Assembly: GCA_014529385.2 (NCBI GenBank) | Contig: CM043962.1 | Coordinates: 121,793,970 to 121,857,969 of the forward strand | Direction: 5' to 3' | Source of the DNA: Adiantum capillus-veneris | Taxonomy: Eukaryota > Streptophyta > Polypodiopsida > Polypodiales > Pteridaceae | DNA: 64,000 nt | Shown here: positions 59,160 through 64,000 of the stretch, piece by piece | How positions within the stretch are numbered: the stretch's first letter is position 1 | Layout: each line of letters starts with the position of its first letter | Position numbers and translations under genes: made by a program | The notes under the pieces: model-generated | What the model saw: only the letters and a program-made list of their open reading frames with translations | Databases searched by the model: none | Told to the model about the DNA's origin: nothing

Positions 59160-59626
59160 GAAATTTGTACATTTGCTTACTCTAGTGTAGCATTGTAAGC
59201 ATTGACAAGGTTCATACTATCCTTAATTTGTATTCTTTGCATCCATCTAGCATCTTCAAAAGGATAATTTTTGAACTTAATAAGATACTGTCGGATAATC
59301 TTACCATGTCGTAGTACCTTGTCTTCATGGCGAAGGATAGCTTCGGGTTGTAACACCTCTTCTTGGTCTTAAATTTCTGAAGGGTCTTCAATAATTGGTT
59401 CACTTGGTGGCTCTCCTTTGTAGGGCTTAAGTAGGGTCACATGAAAAGCATTGTGTATGAGCCAATGGTTGGGAAATTTGAGTTCATAAGCCATCTCATT
59501 GATTGGCTTCAAGATTTGAAAAGGACCATAGAATCTTTTTGCTAATTTAGCATAATACTTTTGATGGCCCGTAGGATTTTTGCCCGTCGTTTGCCTCAAT
59601 CGAGCCTTAGGAAACTTAACACTAGT
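59160..59626 (-). pseudogene. Gypsy E integrase C-terminus and chromodomain
   Basis: Integrase end: FPKARLRQTTGKNPTGHQKY, AKRFYGPFQILKPINEMAY, LKFPNHWLIHNAFHVTLLKP. After a TAA near 59369 the same frame gives VLQPEAILRHEDKVLRHGK, then QYLIKFKNYPFEDARW, a chromodomain. Such domains bind methylated histone H3 and steer integration. Confidence 0.9.
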
Positions 59627-60909
59627 TCTGTAATCGGACACTCAAATGTCCTGAGACACTAAAGTGTCCTGTTTTTCTAGCAACTTGTCATAATTATTTG
59701 GTGAATCTAGAAAAACAATTCATAGGTCACATTCATATCTTAGGTCATCTATGAGGTGAAGAACATAGCCAAATTTTACCTTTTCCAAAATTAATACCAA
59801 ATTAAGATTATAATGATAAGTTTTAAGCTGAAAAATTATAGAAATTTAGTGTAGTTTTAACAAAATTTTCATAAATTGAATATAACTTCTCATCAAAATA
59901 AGATTTTGCATAGCTCAAGGTGCATGGATAGGAAAAAACTTATTACAGCAAGAAATTGAGCTTCATAACTTAGTTATGAGACTAGATTTTTGTTATAATC
60001 AAAACACAAAAATCTTGAAAATGTTGACAAAGAGGAAAATTTTGGTCTTTCAAGGCCTCTTTCATTAACATGATGAGGTTATGGGACAAAACCTAAGGTG
60101 TATAATGTATCTATAGGTCAATACCTATCAACTAAGCATTTTTCAAGGGTTCAAACTCATAGGCATCTTGTAATTTAACCTCATTTTAAAAAAAGTATAG
60201 TGCGTAATTTCTTGAAAAAAAAAAATTGCAGTGAAAAAATAATGAAAGTGTGTATATTAATCTCCCAATTGTGTCCATATGAGGCATTTGTATACAAATA
60301 AGTGAGATGAACAAAAAAATCCAAAAGTAGACTTTATTTTAAGGCTTATATTTGATAAATTAAAAAACATAATTACAACATGAGCAGTTTTTTGGATATG
60401 CCATAAATCAACAAATGTGTCTTGCATAACCATTAAAAATTATCACCTTATGTAATGGAGTTATAGATCTAGTATATATGCATCATAAGAAATTGTAAAT
60501 TTAGATGAACTAAATGTTTTTTGTGATCGTTAGTTGAATTTGTGAACGTGTATATTTGACCCACAGGACTTTCTATATTAGTCACAAAGGATTTGTTTCT
60601 CACATGACAATTGCAAAAATATCAAACACATATATAAGTAGTTACCACGGATTATTGCATGCACCCTGCTCATTTTTTTCTTAGGCTAGAGTACGAGTTT
60701 TAATGAAACATTGAATGCTGTTTTGCGTAGGTTCTTTTTATGAGTGTAGTTACTATTGAGGTTACGATCAAAAGTGAGGGATCTATGAGTACTTTGAATA
60801 ACATTTTATAAGTTTGCAAAAGCATTTCTTGAGATGTGTTTTAGATTTCATGTACCATTTTATTTAAATTCGTGAAAAAAGGACACTAAAGTGTCCTTTT
60901 TGGTACCAA
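59627..60909. mobile_element. 1.28-kb AT-rich insertion of unknown type in the Gypsy E integrase
   Basis: It is flanked by ACTAGT on both sides (59621-59626 and 60910-60915). Element D lacks it at the matching place (near 31620). Near both ends are GGACACT-AA-AGTGTCC-type small hairpins (59636-59651 variant and 59655-59668 on the left, 60881-60896 on the right). There is no ORF of note. The outermost bases (TCTGTAATC and GGTACCAA) are not a clear terminal inverted repeat. Confidence 0.7.
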
Positions 60910-60915
60910 ACTAGT

Positions 60916-62352
60916 GCTAGGTAAGAACCAATCATTTTCTTTAAATGTTAAGGCCCTTTTGTGCTTTTTGTCAGCAACAAATTTTTGCCTTTGTTGAGAG
61001 ATGGATATAGCCTCCTTAATCTTTTGGAAAGATTCTTGTAGGTCACGGCTATACTCATCGGCATCGAAGATCTTCCCATGTGATTTGTATAGCAAGGGAC
61101 TTTTAGGTCTTCCCTCAATGATTTCGAAAGGTGCTTTTCTCGTAGATGTATGTACAATATTATTGTACGCATACTCTACAAGAGGTAAGTACTTTTCCCA
61201 TTTTGAGCATTGATCTACTTTGATAACATAAGTCTTTAGTAAATTGAGTATTGTAAGATTGGCTATCTCACTTTGGCCATACGTTTGTGGGTGATAGGCC
61301 GAAGAGAAATTCAATCTTGTCCCTAGATTTTCAAAGAGACCTTTCCAGAAATTACTGATCATTTTAGGATCTCTATCTGAAATGATGGATGTTGGTAATC
61401 CATGGTATTTGAAAATCTATGATATGAAGAGAGTTGCCATTTGGTGTGCTTTAATAGTCTTTTTGACAGGAATAAAGTATGCTTGCTTGCTAAACCTCGC
61501 GACTATTGTCAATATTCACCTATCCCCATGGATAGACTTGGGTAATCTGAAGATGAAATCCATGGATATACTCTCCTATGATGAATTTGGGATAGGCAAT
61601 GGTTGGAGTAATCCACGTTGCTTCCCTCTATCATACTTGGTATTTTGGCATACTACACCTTTTGAAACATACTCTTGTATGTCCTCTTTCATGGTAGGCC
61701 AATAGAAGTATGTTTCTACTCCTCCGAGAGTAGGTTGAATGCCTCTATGCCCGGCATAGGAAAGAGCATGGGATTCAAACATGACTTTCTCATGAAGGGA
61801 GTGGGTAACACATAGCCTATTGCCATAGAGAAGATAACCATCCTGCAAGGTGAATCGTTCCTCTTTCTTCCCCAAAGCAAGGGCTGGCATTATGCCTCTA
61901 AAATTAGGGTCAGTAGCATACTTATCTATCATAGAAGATAGATCATTGTGAGTTGCTATAGACACCACATTAACTTTTGATCGTCGTGAAAGTGCATTGG
62001 CCACTTGATTGTGCTTACCAGCAATGTGAGCAATATGGAAATTAAATTGTGAAAGAAAATTTTCCCACCTCATTTGTTTATCGGAAAGCTTGTTTTGCGT
62101 CATGAAGTACTTGAGACTTTGGTGGTCGGTTTGTAGAATAAATGGAGTCCCCAATAGATAGTTCTTCCATGTGTCTAGGGCATGTAGCACAACTAAAAGA
62201 TCTTTCTCATAAATACTAAAGACTCGTTCATCCGTACTGAGTCTTCGTCTCTCATATTCTATGGCATGCCCTTCTTGAAGCAAGACTACTCCAAGGAAAT
62301 CACCATAAGCATCACATTGGACCTCAAATGGCTTTGAGAGATCTAAAAGCAT
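60916..62352 (-). pseudogene. Gypsy E RNase H and integrase
   Basis: RNase H (about 62352-61990): PFEVQCDAYGDFLGVVLLQE, LHALDTWKNYLLGTPFILQT, DHQSLKYFMTQNKLSDKQ, FNFHIAHIAGKHNQVANALS. The usual DAS at the first catalytic Asp is DAY. The integrase zinc region reads SHALSYAGHRG with VVCQNTKYDRGKQRG, where the usual second Cys is Tyr. The core is broken by a stop near 61530 and continues with [16 protein letters not shown] and [16 protein letters not shown]. It ends where the insertion begins. Confidence 0.9.
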
Positions 62353-62589
62353 GACAACTGGTTGGGAGGTAAGCTTCTCTTTGAGATTGTCAAAAGCATT
62401 TTTCTCCTTAGCAGTCCATGAATACTTAACATTCTTCTTTGTTAAGTCATGTAATGGTACTGCTGTTTGAGAAAATTTTACTGTGAAGTGCCTATATTAT
62501 GCACACATACCAATAAAGCTTCTTAGCTCGTGTAGATTCCTTGGATTAGGCCATGCTTTTATTACCTCTAACTTTGATGGATCCATACG

Positions 62590-63230
62590 GATACCATCTT
62601 CAAAGATAATATGACCTAAGTATTGAAACTCTTGAAGCAAAAAAATTTTGGCTGAGAAAAAGCTTGTTCTCCCTCAATGCTTGAAAAATCACTTGGAGAT
62701 GTTGATTGTGTTCCTCCAAGGACTTGGAGTAGATGATGATATCATCAAAGAAAACTCTAGTGAATCTATGGTAGGGTTTAAATATAATCTCCATTAGATG
62801 ATTAAACGTGGCTGGTGCATTAGTCAAGCCAAAAGACATGCCACTAGATGATTGAACGTGGATGGTGCATTAGTCAAGCCAAAAGGCATGACTAGATATT
62901 CATAATGACCAAATGTTGTGGAAAACGCAATCTTTAGGATATATTCATCCGCTATCCTTATTTGATGATAGCCACTTTTAAGATCAATGCTACTAAAGTA
63001 GGTAGAGCCTTATAGCTTATCAAACGGATCTTCTACCCAAGGCATGGGAAATGTGTTTTTGATAGTGATAGGTTTAGTGCTTGATAGTCCACACACATAC
63101 GGTATGTACCATCTTTCTTTTGCACTAAAAGGACTGGAGAACAAAAGGGAGAGGAGCTAGGCCTCACCATCAGTTTGTCAACCAGCTCTTGTACTTGCCT
63201 CATTATCTCCTCTTATTGAGCTTGAGAAGC
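62590..63230 (-). pseudogene. Gypsy E reverse transcriptase
   Basis: Visible are [16 protein letters not shown], then the active-site segment RVFFDDIIIYSKSLEEHNQH. A 50-bp tandem duplication (62795-62844 and 62845-62894) repeats the FGLTNAP coding stretch and shifts the frame. Upstream, plus-strand sequence near 62980-63130 corresponds to the fingers/palm start with several stops. Confidence 0.88.
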
Positions 63231-64000
63231 TCGATAAAGAGGCTTGTTAGTAGGCGATGAGCTTCCTGGTAGGAGCTCAATTTGATGGTCATCATCCCCT
63301 TTTTTTGGAGGTAAGTCCATAGGGATATAATCAATGAACACATCTTGGAATCCTTTTAGAAAATTAGACAAGTCTAACTCTTCTTGATTCCTACCATTTA
63401 GATTTAATAAAACATTAGGATATTTTACGGACTCTTCGACAAAAATCATGTACGCAGAAACTGAGATCTTCATTGATTTATCAAAAGCAAGAGGATGTAC
63501 AATTGGTATAGTACGACCAAACTCACTAGAATCTATATACTTGTTCTTTCCCCTATAGGTGAAGTGGATTCTCCTTTTAGGGAACTTTATATTGGCAGCC
63601 ATGCGGTTGAACCATGGTGCCCCTAGGATAGCATCCTCATGTTGGAAGGGAGAGATGAAAAAGTATTGTTTTTTAACATACCTTTGGACATGGAGCCTCA
63701 ACTTCCCAATCAAGGGAGTAACGAAGGCTCACTGTCCCTTGAAAGGAGTATCGACATTTACATCATCTCCCATCTTGAAAGCTTGAATGCCCAACTTGGT
63801 GTCCAACTCCATTGTTATGAAGTTGTGAGTAGATCCAAGGTCAAACAAGATGAAGGCACCATTCTCCCTTACCTTTCCCCAAGCATAGAAGAGAGGTGAA
63901 CCTTTGCAATGAGCATCCTCTTTTGGAGCTTCAATGGTGGAAGCTCTAGGAGTATCATTGCAAGTATTTCTCTTGGGGCAAGAATGATAGCCATGTCCTT
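63213..64000 (-). pseudogene. Gypsy E gag end, protease and linker
   Basis: At the window edge a fragment HSCPKRN is the end of a gag zinc knuckle. The protease follows, with FDLGSTHNFITMEL near 63835-63800: the usual D-S/P-G is D-L-G. DAILGAPWFNRMAANIKFP lies near 63630. The linker to the reverse transcriptase reads FIDYIPMDLPPKKGDDDHQ, IELLPGSSSPTNKPLYRASQ. A TGA near 63731 breaks the frame between the two protease parts. Confidence 0.88.

Larger units (their letters stand above)
57282..64000 (-). mobile_element. Gypsy LTR retrotransposon E (chromodomain type), truncated by window end
   Basis: The left (3') LTR is 57282-58815, from TGTAAAGG to TATGACA. Internal order on the minus strand from the right edge: gag knuckle end, protease, reverse transcriptase, RNase H, integrase, chromodomain. 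The 5' LTR, primer site and most of gag lie beyond 64000. It is the same family as element D by LTR ends and coding sequence. It is better preserved than D but broken by stops, a 50-bp duplication and a 1283-bp insertion. Confidence 0.94.

Overview
The window looks like nuclear DNA of a land plant with a large, repeat-rich genome. A fern or other early-diverging lineage is my guess and is not proven. Almost everything is LTR retrotransposon. The families are plant Copia and chromodomain Gypsy, the primer sites match plant initiator-Met or Asp tRNA, and there is a plant-type hAT transposase pseudogene. I see no bacterial, organellar or tRNA genes. Element names A to F below are mine.

Layout. 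1-4467: older sequence with a broken DEAD-box RNA helicase copy (484-952), a possible LTR and two tandem duplications. 4468-27747: a three-level nest resolved base by base from target-site duplications (TSDs). Copia B (4473-27742, TSD caatg) carries the large element G in its left LTR (4549-24422, TSD agctc). G carries Copia A in its leader (14738-22410, TSD ctaaa). All three lie on the minus strand. LTR divergence, judged by eye, falls from B (about 10%) to G (about 7%) to A (2%), which agrees with the nesting. G has gag/protease-like ORFs, no reverse transcriptase, and a leader full of near-perfect palindromes. 28870-36247: decayed chromodomain Gypsy D. 36248-38409: mostly anonymous. 38410-56394: a hAT transposase pseudogene split by a 15.8-kb composite LTR element F (40532-56344) of the form LTR-int1-LTR-int2-LTR with a single outer TSD (ttata). 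56526-57060: a minisatellite. 57282-64000: Gypsy E, related to D, interrupted by a 1.28-kb insertion and running off the window.

The most striking part is int1 of F (41492-48781). It encodes no recognisable gag or pol. It carries four gene-like units: (i) a plus-strand spliced, frameshifted gene of unknown family; (ii) an intact intronless histone H3 variant with a tail of about 190 extra residues; (iii) a minus-strand two-exon gene of unknown family with one in-frame TAG; (iv) a minus-strand four-exon gene of 348 codons with a BAH-like N-terminal half and a ubiquitin-like C-terminus. Two copies of a hairpin with 20-22-bp perfect arms lie between the convergent genes (ii) and (iii). A retroelement carrying an H3 variant beside a possible chromatin reader is the best candidate here for an undescribed system.

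Limits: domain calls come from reading motifs by eye, splice sites were placed by consensus and frame, and LTR divergences are hand estimates.
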